64,000 nt of DNA, from the NCBI RefSeq assembly GCF_014195325.1, contig NZ_JACIBK010000003.1:124001-188000 (forward strand). Reading direction: 5' to 3'. Below, piece by piece: positions 7,777 to 15,157 of the stretch. The translations under genes and the position numbers were made by a program. The first letter of the stretch is position 1; every line of letters starts with the position of its first letter. The notes under the pieces were generated by a model. That model was not told where the DNA came from and made no database searches. It saw nothing but the letters and a program-made list of their open reading frames with translations. This stretch comes from Rhizobium sp. BK650. Lineage in GTDB: Bacteria; Pseudomonadota; Alphaproteobacteria; Rhizobiales; Rhizobiaceae.

Positions 7777-7991
7777 ACATTCTGAAGATCGCCTTCAAGG
7801 AATTCATCGGCATGTTCATCGATGACGGGGCGCTAGCGCTGTTCAGCCTGCTGCTCGTGCTCGGTGTGGGGCTTGCGGTAAAATCCGGCCTGATCGGCCC
7901 GACGGCGGGAGCCGTGCTGCTCGTCGCCGGCTGTCTCGTCGTCCTTGCGGAAAGCGTGACGCGGGCGGCGAGGCGCAAGTTCAAGCGCTAA
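7773..7991 (+). CDS. Small two-helix membrane protein, partner of the COG4280-type gene
   Basis: Protein of 72 residues with an amphipathic start (MNILKIAFKEFIGMFIDDGA) and two hydrophobic helices (LALFSLLLVLGVGLAV and AVLLVAGCLVVLA), ending in a basic tail. Its ATG overlaps the upstream stop codon (ATGA), implying a coupled operon and possibly a complex with the larger membrane protein. A decayed copy of the 3-prime ends of both genes lies at 9360-9495. No named family is recognised. Confidence 0.75.
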   Translation: MNILKIAFKEFIGMFIDDGALALFSLLLVLGVGLAVKSGLIGPTAGAVLLVAGCLVVLAESVTRAARRKFKR

Positions 7992-8037
7992 TGAGTGAGG
8001 GTTCCGGGCGCAAACCTCGCCCTTCACAATCCAATCC

Positions 8038-8145
8038 CTACCGCCCGGCGATATTGCCGATCTCGATCCCATCCTTGCAGAACTCCGTGCAGTCTCCGCT
8101 AATGCTGCCGTCGCTCCATCTGCATTCGGAATCGGAGGGGACGGG
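8038..8145 (-). pseudogene. Possible gene remnant in frame after the neighbouring stop
   Basis: On the minus strand the 35 codons directly following the TAA of the DUF883-like gene stay open in the same frame and read like protein, with SDSECRWSDGSISG and a second cysteine cluster CTEFC ending IGNIAGR-stop. There is no start codon or ribosome-binding site. It may be the tail of a lost small cysteine-containing protein or chance. Confidence 0.25.
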
Positions 8146-8664
8146 TTACCGGCGTCTTTCCCGCGCCGCCGCCAGAATGAGCGGTGCCGCGGCGGTGGCG
8201 AGGGAGCCGAAGGGCAGCCGCTGCAGGAGTTTGCCGACGCAGAAGGCTGCGGCCATGGCGCCTGATAGTTTCAGCCAGGGATAGTCGCCGAGCTGCGCAT
8301 GGGCGCTTGCATCCGCCCAGCGGATATTTTCTTCTACGACACTGCCCGCCCGATTGCGGATGATATGGAGCCGGGCGCGCAGATTGCCGATTTCATCGCG
8401 CACGTCCTCGATCTGCCGCTGCAGTTCCTCGCGGGCGGCGGCCCGCTCGATATCAACCAGGGTCTCTTCGGTCAGCACATCCTCGGCAACCGCATCCAGA
8501 TAATCCTCAAAGGCCGCCTCGCTGGCAAAACCTTCGGTCGTCTTTTTCGCCGATGCACCGTCTGACGGCGCAACGTCGAGGGGGGCGGCAGGGGCGGCGG
8601 GCATGGGCTCGCCGATTTCTGTTATCTCTTTTCTGCCTTCGGGGGCGCCCGTGATATTCGCCAT
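8146..8664 (-). CDS. DUF883/ElaB-like tail-anchored protein
   Basis: Protein of 172 residues. The N-terminal third is Pro/Ala-rich and low in complexity. A charged helical, probably coiled-coil middle (about 75-115, EELQRQIEDVRDEIGNLRARL) is followed by a C-terminal hydrophobic segment with small residues (about 140-165). This is the general layout of ElaB/YqjD/DUF883-type inner-membrane-anchored ribosome-associated proteins, but sequence identity cannot be judged here. ATG at 8664 follows AAGGAGG, a strong ribosome-binding site. Confidence 0.6.
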   Translation of the reverse strand: MANITGAPEGRKEITEIGEPMPAAPAAPLDVAPSDGASAKKTTEGFASEAAFEDYLDAVAEDVLTEETLVDIERAAAREELQRQIEDVRDEIGNLRARLHIIRNRAGSVVEENIRWADASAHAQLGDYPWLKLSGAMAAAFCVGKLLQRLPFGSLATAAAPLILAAARERRR

Positions 8665-8840
8665 TTCGGCCTCCTTGCTTTCTGCGAAGTACAAACGTTC
8701 GACGCGGTAAAAGGATGCATTTCGGGGACGGGCGACATCGGCATTGAAGGGCCGACTTATTCCGCAAGCCCCGCGGCAAAGAATTGATCCGGCGGGCGAC
8801 AGCCTGCGGGTGGAAGCGCTCTGCCATACAAGGGGCGGCC

Positions 8841-8872
8841 ATACGAGGTGACGGGGATACGAGGTGACGGGG
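8841..8872. repeat. Perfect 16-bp tandem duplication
   Basis: ATACGAGGTGACGGGG occurs twice back to back in the spacer upstream of the YkgJ-type gene. It may be a replication-slippage product. No function is evident. Confidence 0.9.
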
Positions 8873-8981
8873 CGCTTTTTCTATTCCGGCCCCCGCGTGC
8901 TGCCGAGGGTTGCTGTCTGGACCGGCATCGAGCCATGGACATTTTTTGCATCCCCGGCAGTGATAGTGCTAAGAGCGGGTC

Positions 8982-9278
8982 ATGACCTTATCAACAGAGT
9001 TAGACTGTCAGGCCTGCGGCGCGTGCTGTTCCTATTCGAGCGAATGGCCGAGATTTTCAACCGAGAGCGAAGAAGACCTCGATTTGCTGCCGGTGCATTT
9101 CGTTGCGGCAGACCAGTTCGGCATGCGCTGTGATGGAGAGCGGTGCTCCGCGCTTTCAGGCACCGTGGGTTCGGACGTATCGTGCATGGTCTACGACATC
9201 AGGCCGGACGTTTGCCGCGCTTGCCTTCCGGGCGACGACGCCTGCTTGATGGCGCGTACCGCCCACGGGCTGATGTAG
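8982..9278 (+). CDS. YkgJ family cysteine-cluster protein
   Basis: Protein of 98 residues with the Zn/Fe-chelating cysteine pattern of the YkgJ/CxxCxxCC family: CQACGACC at residues 9-16, then CDGERC, SCMVYDIRPDVCRAC near 68-82 and a final cysteine. The family binds a metal or Fe-S cluster; the biological role is poorly known. The length is short but complete for the compact version. It is monocistronic, with an inverted repeat just after the stop. Confidence 0.85.
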   Translation: MTLSTELDCQACGACCSYSSEWPRFSTESEEDLDLLPVHFVAADQFGMRCDGERCSALSGTVGSDVSCMVYDIRPDVCRACLPGDDACLMARTAHGLM

Positions 9279-9301
9279 ATCAAATACTGTCTCGAGCCGT
9301 G

Positions 9302-9338
9302 CCATTCGATCGTTGACCTCATGAAGGTGATCGAATGG
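9302..9338 (+). terminator. Inverted repeat after the YkgJ-type gene
   Basis: CCATTCGATC and GATCGAATGG form a perfect 10-bp stem with a 17-base loop, 24 bp after the stop codon. There is no T tract, so an mRNA-stabilising hairpin is as likely as a terminator. Confidence 0.4.
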
Positions 9339-9359
9339 ATGCGAGCCTTGCCGAACACA

Positions 9360-9495
9360 AGGAGCTTGCCGCCTGCTCCTTCTTCGCGGTCCGGTGGCTG
9401 CGCCAATATCACGATCTGCATGGGGAGCCAGTCGCTGGCGGAAAGCGCGACGCGGGCGGCGAGACGCAAGTTTAGGCGATAATGGGTGAGGGCTT
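9360..9495 (+). pseudogene. Decayed partial copy of the COG4280-type gene pair
   Basis: Bases about 9360-9430 match the last codons of the COG4280-type gene (7692-7763, including GCGGTCCGGTGGCTGCGCCA), and about 9432-9495 match the end of its small partner (7944-8003, including GACGCGGGCGGCGAG). The two are joined by an internal deletion of roughly 180 bp. The original genes lie 1.7 kb upstream in the same orientation. The fragment has no start and is not expected to be translated. Confidence 0.8.
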
Positions 9496-9547
9496 TGGGT
9501 TGGCGTCCGCACTCGGAGCCCCTTATCCGCCCTTCGCGCACCTGCCC

Positions 9548-9585
9548 GGGGTAGAGCCGCGGTCTCGACCCGTCCTTCGGACCCC
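9548..9585. repeat. Dispersed 38-bp intergenic repeat, copy 1
   Basis: The segment contains GGTCTCGACCCGTCCTTCGG and nearly matches 35014-35053 in the same orientation, differing at a few positions. It contains an internal CGAGACC/GGTCTCG-type palindrome. Confidence 0.75.
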
Positions 9586-9639
9586 GAGGGGAGAAGGGAG
9601 TAGCGGCCGCTTGGCGATCGTGGCCAGTCGTCGGTCCAC

Positions 9640-10200
9640 TTACGAAAATTCGTTCGCCCTCGGGCCGGCGAGCGTCACGCGCCATGTCGACCGTTTGAGG
9701 AAATCCTGGGTCGCAAGAAAGGTGTAGGGCGTGGCTCGCCAGGGTTTTACCGCATTGTTGAGATTATCGAGCACGTAATCGCCATCGTCCATGCGGGCGA
9801 TCAGCACGACGTGGTTTTCGTCGCGCAGGCCGATCACCACCGAGAGCGCCAGGCGGTTGGCGGGAAAGCCGGCGTCGATCAGATCCTTCATCTTCTGCAG
9901 GGCGTAATCTTCGCAATCGCCCTGTCCGCCGACCGGCAAGGTCCAGGTATCGGATGAGACATCTTCCACCGACCGGACGCGCTCATTGACGGCGCGGGTG
10001 ACCTTGCGCAGCAGCGACATGCTGGGACCGGCGGCCGCATGGGCAGGCATTTCATGGCAGAGCCAGCGGTATCGGGCGCAGGCGGAAGCAAAACCCACCG
10101 GTGCACCGATGCTTCTGGCGATGGGTAAAGGCTGGCCGGCAAATGCCTGAAATTGCGCGGGAAAGAAAACAAACGAAACAAGACAAACAAGCCACCGCAT
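9640..10200 (-). CDS. Transglutaminase-like cysteine peptidase (BTLCP family)
   Basis: Exported protein of 186 residues with an N-terminal signal peptide (cleavage probably after FAG, residue 22). The bacterial transglutaminase-like cysteine peptidase triad is visible: C96 in GQGDCEDYA, H130 in DENHVVLI and D145 in YVLDNL. The family is periplasmic; the best-known relative (LapG-type) cleaves surface adhesins, so processing of an exported protein is plausible. It is transcribed divergently from the repetitive Gly/His-rich exported protein, and the shared spacer carries CtrA-type boxes, which makes that protein a candidate partner. The substrate link is inference. Confidence 0.87.
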   Translation of the reverse strand: MRWLVCLVSFVFFPAQFQAFAGQPLPIARSIGAPVGFASACARYRWLCHEMPAHAAAGPSMSLLRKVTRAVNERVRSVEDVSSDTWTLPVGGQGDCEDYALQKMKDLIDAGFPANRLALSVVIGLRDENHVVLIARMDDGDYVLDNLNNAVKPWRATPYTFLATQDFLKRSTWRVTLAGPRANEFS

Positions 10201-10277
10201 GAATCACCCCTCTATTGCCTGCGAGAAGGATAACACAGTTTGTACTAAAACTTTAATAAAAATCATTACTTGCGTAA

Positions 10278-10293
10278 TTAACTATAGATTAAG
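10278..10293. promoter_or_regulatory. CtrA-type box 1 (TTAA-N7-TTAAG)
   Basis: TTAACTATAGATTAAG is one base from the alphaproteobacterial CtrA consensus TTAA-N7-TTAAC. It lies in the AT-rich spacer between the divergent peptidase and Gly/His-rich protein genes. Confidence 0.55.
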
Positions 10294-10359
10294 AACTTGT
10301 GCCGTTATCCACCGTTTATTCTTGGAATTAACAGTCTGCTAATATAAAAACTCCCCTCA

Positions 10360-10375
10360 TTAACAAACTGTTAAC
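10360..10375. promoter_or_regulatory. CtrA-type box 2 (perfect TTAA-N7-TTAAC)
   Basis: TTAACAAACTGTTAAC matches the CtrA consensus exactly. It ends only 16 bp before the ATG of the Gly/His-rich protein and 3 bp before its GGGGAG ribosome-binding site. A site so close to the start would more likely block than activate a nearby promoter. Confidence 0.6.
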
Positions 10376-10391
10376 CTTGGGGAGAAAACAG

Positions 10392-11870
10392 ATGTTCCGT
10401 AAAGCAGCGAAGTATAGCGTTGCCGTTGCTTACCTTCTGGCAAGCAGCAGCCTCACGATGGCCGCGCCGGCAGTTGTCAACTGCGCCAAGGCTGCGCCTG
10501 GCTCGATCGAGGCCCGGCTGTGCCTGCCGACGAAATCCATCCGCACCGATAAAGACAGCCGCACCGTCAACAACGACGGCAGCGGCAACTTCGGCTCAAA
10601 CAGGCAGGCATCGAACAGGAACCCTTCCGGCAGCCAGGGCAATCAGGGCGGTAGCGGCTCCGGCAATAGCGGCGGCGCGGGCTCCGGCAATGGCGGCAGC
10701 ACAGGCTCCGGCGGCGGCGAAGGTCCTGGCGGCGGCGAAGGCCCCGGTGGTGGCGCTGGTCCTGGTGGCGGCGAAGGTCCCGGTGGCGGCACAGGCCCTG
10801 GTGGTGGCGAAGGTCCCGGTGGTGGCGAAGGTCCTGGCGGCGGCGCAGGCCCGGGTGGTGATCATGGCGGCAAGGATCACGGCGATCATGGCGGCAAGGG
10901 CCACGGCGATCACGGCGGCAAGGATCACGGCGATCACGGCGGCAAGGATCATGGCGATCACGGCGGCAAGGATCACGGCGATCACGGCGGCAAGGATCAC
11001 GGCGATCATGGCGGCAAGGATCATGGCGATCGTGGCGGCAAGGATCACGGCGATCACGGCGACAAGGACCATGGCGATCACGGCGACAAGGACCATGGCG
11101 ATCGCGGTGAGAAGGACCACGGCGACCGAGGTAACAAAGATCATGGCAATGACGGTCCCGGCTGGGGCCAGGGCAACGACCACCCGCACAATGGCGGCTC
11201 GAACAAGGGCGACAAGGGCGACAAGGGCGGTTCCAACGGCGGCGGTAATAGCGGCGGCGGCAGCGGCAACAACGGCGGCGGCAGCAGCGGCGACAACGGC
11301 GGCGGCAATAGCGGCGACAACGGCGGTGGCAATAGCGGCGGCAGCAGCGGCGGCAGCAGCGGCGACAACGGCGGCGGCAATAGCGGCGACAACGGCGGTG
11401 GCAATAGCGGTGGCAACGGCGGCGGCAATAGCGGCGGCAACGGCGGTGGCAATAGCGGTGGCAACGGCGGCGGCAATAGCGGCGGCAATAGCGGTGGCAA
11501 CGGTGGCGGCAACAGCGGTGGCGGCAACAGCGGCGGCAACGGTGGCGGCAACAGCGGTGGCAACGGTGGCGGCAGCAGCGGCAACAACGGCGGCGACAAC
11601 AGCGGTGGCAACGGTGGCGGCAGCAGCGGCAACAACGGCGGCGACAACGGTGGTGGCAACAGCGGTGGCAATGCGGGCGACAATGGTGGCGGCAATGCTG
11701 GCGGCAACGGCGGTGGCAATGCTGGCGGCAACGGCGGTGGCAATGCTGGCGGCAATAGCGGCGACAACGGCGGCGGCAATGCTGGCGGCAACGGCGGTGG
11801 CAACGCGGGCGGCAATAGCGGCGGCAATGCCGGCGGTGGCTCCCACGGTGGTGGCAAGGGCGGCAAATAG
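10392..11870 (+). CDS. Exported Gly/His-rich repeat protein
   Basis: Protein of 492 residues. A signal peptide (MFRKAAKYSVAVAYLLASSSLTMAA) is followed by a short non-repetitive region with two cysteines (to about residue 60). Then come three low-complexity zones: GEGPGGG-type collagen-like repeats, about a dozen HGGKDHGD-type octapeptides rich in His and Asp, and a long Gly/Asn/Ser zone (GGGNSGGN). The His/Asp zone could bind metal; the Gly zones are probably disordered and matrix-like. ATG 10392 is preferred over an upstream TTG because GGGGAG precedes it. A hairpin terminator follows. No named family is recognised. CtrA-type boxes upstream suggest cell-cycle control. Confidence 0.8.
   Translation: MFRKAAKYSVAVAYLLASSSLTMAAPAVVNCAKAAPGSIEARLCLPTKSIRTDKDSRTVNNDGSGNFGSNRQASNRNPSGSQGNQGGSGSGNSGGAGSGNGGSTGSGGGEGPGGGEGPGGGAGPGGGEGPGGGTGPGGGEGPGGGEGPGGGAGPGGDHGGKDHGDHGGKGHGDHGGKDHGDHGGKDHGDHGGKDHGDHGGKDHGDHGGKDHGDRGGKDHGDHGDKDHGDHGDKDHGDRGEKDHGDRGNKDHGNDGPGWGQGNDHPHNGGSNKGDKGDKGGSNGGGNSGGGSGNNGGGSSGDNGGGNSGDNGGGNSGGSSGGSSGDNGGGNSGDNGGGNSGGNGGGNSGGNGGGNSGGNGGGNSGGNSGGNGGGNSGGGNSGGNGGGNSGGNGGGSSGNNGGDNSGGNGGGSSGNNGGDNGGGNSGGNAGDNGGGNAGGNGGGNAGGNGGGNAGGNSGDNGGGNAGGNGGGNAGGNSGGNAGGGSHGGGKGGK
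10715..11863 (+). repeat. Coding tandem repeats of three periods
   Basis: Within the Gly/His-rich gene, 10715-10858 repeats an 18-base GGCGAAGGTCCCGGTGGC-like unit, 10860-11130 repeats a 24-base unit encoding HGGKDHGD, and 11240-11863 repeats variable 18-24-base GGC/AAC/AGC units. Long reading frames on the other strand and other frames here are by-products. Length variation between strains is expected. Confidence 0.9.
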
Positions 11871-11939
11871 CGCCTGGCAGGTGGCGACCGCTACCATGGG
11901 TGATCGGGGGCGCTCCAACCCGATCCAGAGCGGAAGGAG

Positions 11940-11966
11940 GGGCTTCATAAACGAAGCCCTTCTTTC
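11940..11966 (+). terminator. Rho-independent-type terminator of the Gly/His-rich gene
   Basis: GGGCTTC-ATAAAC-GAAGCCC followed by TTCTTTC, 70 bp after the stop. Confidence 0.75.
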
Positions 11967-12249
11967 AAAAGCATAACGGGATGCGGCCCGGCGACGGCAT
12001 CAGTCGCCAGTATTTGCCGGGCGCATACCCTTTCCTCCCTCGTTCCTGTGTCGGCGTGCTGGCGTAAGATATGTCACAGGAATCCGGTTGATGGCTCGCA
12101 TGTATCGCGTAGAGCCATCCGCGCCGAGGGCATCGGGCGCGCCGGGTCTCCGGACATTCTCGGGCTGGGCCGGGGAGGCGGAGATGAGGGAGGAGGGGTC
12201 TTCAGGGCGATCCAAGATCGGCATAAGCCGGCACATGCAAGCAAAATCA
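11967..12249 (+). other. Interval ending in its own terminator; possible small transcript
   Basis: No convincing gene is present between the two forward terminators. A 57-codon reading frame (12091-12264, starting MARMYRVEPS) runs into the second hairpin and has only a weak AGGAA ahead of it. Because a second strong forward terminator closes the interval, a small RNA or short peptide transcript is possible. Confidence 0.3.
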
Positions 12250-12276
12250 GGGCTTCAGGGATGAAGCCCTTTTTTT
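12250..12276 (+). terminator. Strong Rho-independent terminator
   Basis: GGGCTTCA-GGGA-TGAAGCCC followed by seven T. The stem is nearly the same as the terminator at 11940, suggesting duplication or convergent use. Confidence 0.8.
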
Positions 12277-12491
12277 ATTTCCTTATGACAAATACTGCCC
12301 AGTTATTGCAAATACTTCCGCGCGAGCTCAGGTTGTGCGATAATAACGGCGCTCTGCATTTACTGAGAAATCTACGGGAAAGAATGACGGCACGTTGTGC
12401 CGGCATGGGCGGGAGGCTGTCCTGAATTCAGGCCGCATCCGGCGCAACCGGCCCTGGCCGCAGTCCAGGGTCTCCGAGGGAGGAAAATCAG

Positions 12492-14090
12492 ATGAAAGCA
12501 GCAACTTGTATCGCGGCGGCGTTGACCGTCGGGGCGGTTCTCCTGAGCAGCACGTCGATCGTCCAGGCGCAGGAGCAACCGAAGCCCAACATCGTGTTCA
12601 TCATGGGCGACGATATCGGCTGGTTCAATATCGGCGCGTACAATCAGGGCATCATGGCCGGCAGGACGCCGAACCTTGACCGGATGGCATCGGATGGCAT
12701 GCGCTTTACCGATTATTACGCCGAGGCGAGCTGCACGGCGGGCCGCGCGAACTTCATCACAGGCGAGCTGCCGATCCGCACCGGGCTGACGACTGTCGGC
12801 CAGGCGGGCGCCACCCTGGGCATGCCGGACGAAGCGCCGACCATCGCCACCGTCCTCAAATCGATGGGATATGCCACCGGCCAGTTCGGCAAGAACCACT
12901 TGGGGGATCTCAACCAGTTCCTGCCGACGGCGCACGGGTTCGACGAATTCTTCGGCTATCTCTATCACCTCGATGCGATGGAGGACCCCTGCCATTCCAC
13001 CTACCCGCCGGCGGTAAAGGCGATGGTGGGCCCGCGAAACATGGTTCACAGCTATGCGATCGACAGGGACGATCCCACCGTTCAGCCGCGTTGGGGCAAG
13101 ATCGGGAAACAGAGGATCGAGGATGCCGGCGAACTCTGCCCGGACCGCATGGAGACGGTTGACGACGAGATACTGGCGAATGCGCTCAAATTCGTCGACC
13201 ATGCCCGGCAGGAGCAGAAGCCCTTTTTCCTCTGGCTCAATCCCACGCGCATGCACGTGGTTACGCATCTCTCCGACAAATACGAGAAGATGCGCACACC
13301 CGAGAACGGCTGGTCCCTCGAGGAAGCCGGAATGGCGCAGCTCGACGATATCGTCGGCTCGGTCATGAGCTATCTGAAAGACAACGGGCTTGAGAACAAC
13401 ACGATCATTGCCTTCTCGACCGATAACGGTACCGAGAACTTCACCTGGCCTGACGGCGGGCAGACCCCGTTTGCGGGTGGCAAGGGAACGGTCATGGAAG
13501 GCGGCTTCCGGGTTCCGATGATCATCCGCTGGCCCGGCCACATACCGGCAGGCAAGGTGGAGAATTCCATCGTCTCGGGCCTGGACTGGTTCCCGACTTT
13601 CGTCGCAGCGGCCGGCAATCCTGATATCGTCGCCGAATTGCAGCAGGGCAAGCAGATCGGGGACCGGACCTACAAGGTGCATCTCGATGGCTATGACCAG
13701 ACCGACCTGATCACCGGCAGAGGCCCGTCGCAGCGTCATGAAATCTTCTATTTTGCCGAATCCACGCTCGGTGCAGTGCGCATCGACGATTTCAAATACC
13801 GGCTTACAGACCAGCCGAATGGCTGGTTCGGCGCCACGGTCAAGGTCGACTGGCCGATCCTGCTCAATCTCCGCCTGGACCCGTTCGAGCGCACGGGCCT
13901 TGGCCAGTCCCTCTTTGCGAAGGATTGGTGGGCTTATGAGTTCTGGCGTTACGTTTTCCTGCAGCAGGAGGTGGCGAAGGCCGCTCAGACCTTCCTCGAC
14001 TTCCCGCCGATGCAGAAAGGCGCAAGCTTCAATCTTGAGGCGTTGAAAGAGGAGTTGGGCAAGAGGATGGCCAGCCAGGCGGCGCGGTAG
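12492..14090 (+). CDS. Exported arylsulfatase (type I sulfatase)
   Basis: Protein of 532 residues with a signal peptide (cleavage near VQA-QEQ, residue 27). Type I sulfatase features are the metal-binding D40-D41 in IVFIMGDD, the formylglycine motif C81-T-A-G-R85 (C-x-A-x-R variant of C-x-P-x-R), and a later STDNGTEN block (near residue 310) that usually supplies further metal ligands. It would hydrolyse sulfate esters in the periplasm after Cys-to-formylglycine conversion, supplying sulfate. A GAGGGAGGAAAATCAG leader gives a good ribosome-binding site. It is monocistronic and followed by a palindromic intergenic element. The natural substrate is unknown. Confidence 0.9.
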   Translation: MKAATCIAAALTVGAVLLSSTSIVQAQEQPKPNIVFIMGDDIGWFNIGAYNQGIMAGRTPNLDRMASDGMRFTDYYAEASCTAGRANFITGELPIRTGLTTVGQAGATLGMPDEAPTIATVLKSMGYATGQFGKNHLGDLNQFLPTAHGFDEFFGYLYHLDAMEDPCHSTYPPAVKAMVGPRNMVHSYAIDRDDPTVQPRWGKIGKQRIEDAGELCPDRMETVDDEILANALKFVDHARQEQKPFFLWLNPTRMHVVTHLSDKYEKMRTPENGWSLEEAGMAQLDDIVGSVMSYLKDNGLENNTIIAFSTDNGTENFTWPDGGQTPFAGGKGTVMEGGFRVPMIIRWPGHIPAGKVENSIVSGLDWFPTFVAAAGNPDIVAELQQGKQIGDRTYKVHLDGYDQTDLITGRGPSQRHEIFYFAESTLGAVRIDDFKYRLTDQPNGWFGATVKVDWPILLNLRLDPFERTGLGQSLFAKDWWAYEFWRYVFLQQEVAKAAQTFLDFPPMQKGASFNLEALKEELGKRMASQAAR

Positions 14091-14097
14091 TCCTCGC

Positions 14098-14199
14098 GCT
14101 GGAGCGCCGTGCGTCCATTCGGACGCACAAAGGACGCTCTACTTTTTGAATCTACGCATCAGGCCTCCCGAAAATCGATTCCGATTTTCGGGCCGATGC
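14098..14199. repeat. Mosaic palindromic intergenic element
   Basis: Two modules are present. Module one, GCTGGAGCGCCGTGCG at 14098-14113, recurs at 44941 and is followed by a GTGCGTCC-ATTC-GGACGCAC hairpin (14109-14128). Module two at 14156-14199 is a palindrome with CGAAAATCGATTCCGATTTTCG and GCATC/GATGC ends, related to the 45-bp elements at 1169 and 46242. The mosaic layout fits the RIME-type elements known from rhizobia. Confidence 0.75.
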
Positions 14200-14200
14200 T

Positions 14201-14326
14201 CTAGACCTTGATGGCCGAATCCACCAGGTCGGTCGGCAGCGTGATCTCCAGTTCTCTGGCGGCATCAGATTGACGATCGCGGCGGATATGCTGAACGGGA
14301 ATCCTGGCAATTTCGATCCCGATTGT
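14201..14326 (-). pseudogene. Possible truncated ribbon-helix-helix antitoxin remnant
   Basis: The minus strand holds 41 open codons that read like protein and include RELEITLPTDLVDSAIKV-stop. The ELEITLP-DLVD word resembles the first strand and helix of ParD/CopG-type RHH antitoxins, which normally continue with a second helix. The stop lies right at the border of the palindromic element at 14156-14199, as if the element had truncated the gene. No toxin gene remains beside it. This is a tentative reading. Confidence 0.3.
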
Positions 14327-14498
14327 TCAGCCGGGCAGATGTCTGACAGAGCCTAAAGCAGCACACACAAGAAAACGGAAGCTGTCAGCTATCATCCCGG
14401 TCCGAAATGCCGATCATCAACCCGGTCGTTCGGGAGCGGTCCCAACCGGCTGCATGCCGGCGCTCTCAATCCAGGCAGCGCCGGCTGCGGCCTGACGC

Positions 14499-14951
14499 TC
14501 AGTCGAGAAGGTCGGCCGGCACCTTGCCGCCGTTTTCCGACAGTTTCTTCATGAGCGCCTTATGCAGGAAAATGTTCATTTTCGCGCTGTCGTTGCTGTC
14601 GCCGCTGTAGCCGAGTTCGGCGGCAAGCTCCTTTCGTTCCGCGAGGCTCGCGTCCATTCCGAGCGCCTTCATCAGGTCGACGATCGAATGGCGCCAGTCG
14701 AGCTTCTGGCCCGACTTCTTGACGGCTGCGTTCAGGATCTGCTCGATATCGGCCGGGCGCGTTTCTGCCGGCGGCGGCGCACCGGTCGCCGGTTCCGTCA
14801 CCAGCGCGGCAGGCGCTGCCTGGCTGGAGGTCGGCTTGGCACCTGCGGCGGGCGCAGGCGCGGCTTGCGGGGCGGCGGAAGCGGGCTGGGAAACAGGGGC
14901 GGCCTGCGCTTTGCCGAATATCGCCTGTTTGATGCGGTCGAAGACGCTCAT
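14499..14951 (-). CDS. DUF3597 domain-containing protein
   Basis: Protein of 150 residues. It opens with MSVFDRIKQAIFGK, continues with an Ala/Pro-rich linker (about 15-65), and ends in a conserved helical domain (about 66-150) with LDWRHSIVDLMKALGMD and ERKELAAELGYSGDSNDSAKMN. This pattern is that of DUF3597 proteins, which I recall as LysM-adjacent or stand-alone proteins of unknown function in proteobacteria. ATG at 14951 follows AAAGGAGGG. It is monocistronic and has no signal peptide. Confidence 0.82.
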   Translation of the reverse strand: MSVFDRIKQAIFGKAQAAPVSQPASAAPQAAPAPAAGAKPTSSQAAPAALVTEPATGAPPPAETRPADIEQILNAAVKKSGQKLDWRHSIVDLMKALGMDASLAERKELAAELGYSGDSNDSAKMNIFLHKALMKKLSENGGKVPADLLD

Positions 14952-15157
14952 GGGATACCCTCCTTTGTGGTTGCGGACTGGGAGACGCCGGTTCCAATCC
15001 TTGACCTCAGGAGAACTAGGGTGGGGAAGCGATCCGCAAAGTCTCTCCGGCTGCAGTGCTTCGAACGCCATCAGACCCGAACGGGCAAATCTTCGCGATG
15101 AGAACAGGCTCCTCCTGGGGCGAATGCCCCTCGATACCGGTAATCCGCACGATGAAG

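Noticed and set aside
10715-11863. Regular repeats that might be taken for a CRISPR array
   Set aside because: Units are contiguous, in frame and without unique spacers; they encode protein repeats.
10420-11976. Long Ala/Thr-, Pro/Leu- and Val/Ala-rich frames over the repeat gene on both strands
   Set aside because: By-products of GGC-rich tandem repeats; only the 10392 frame has a signal peptide, ribosome-binding site and terminator.
12372-13739. Long minus-strand frame across the arylsulfatase gene
   Set aside because: Antisense to a gene with signal peptide and sulfatase active-site motif.
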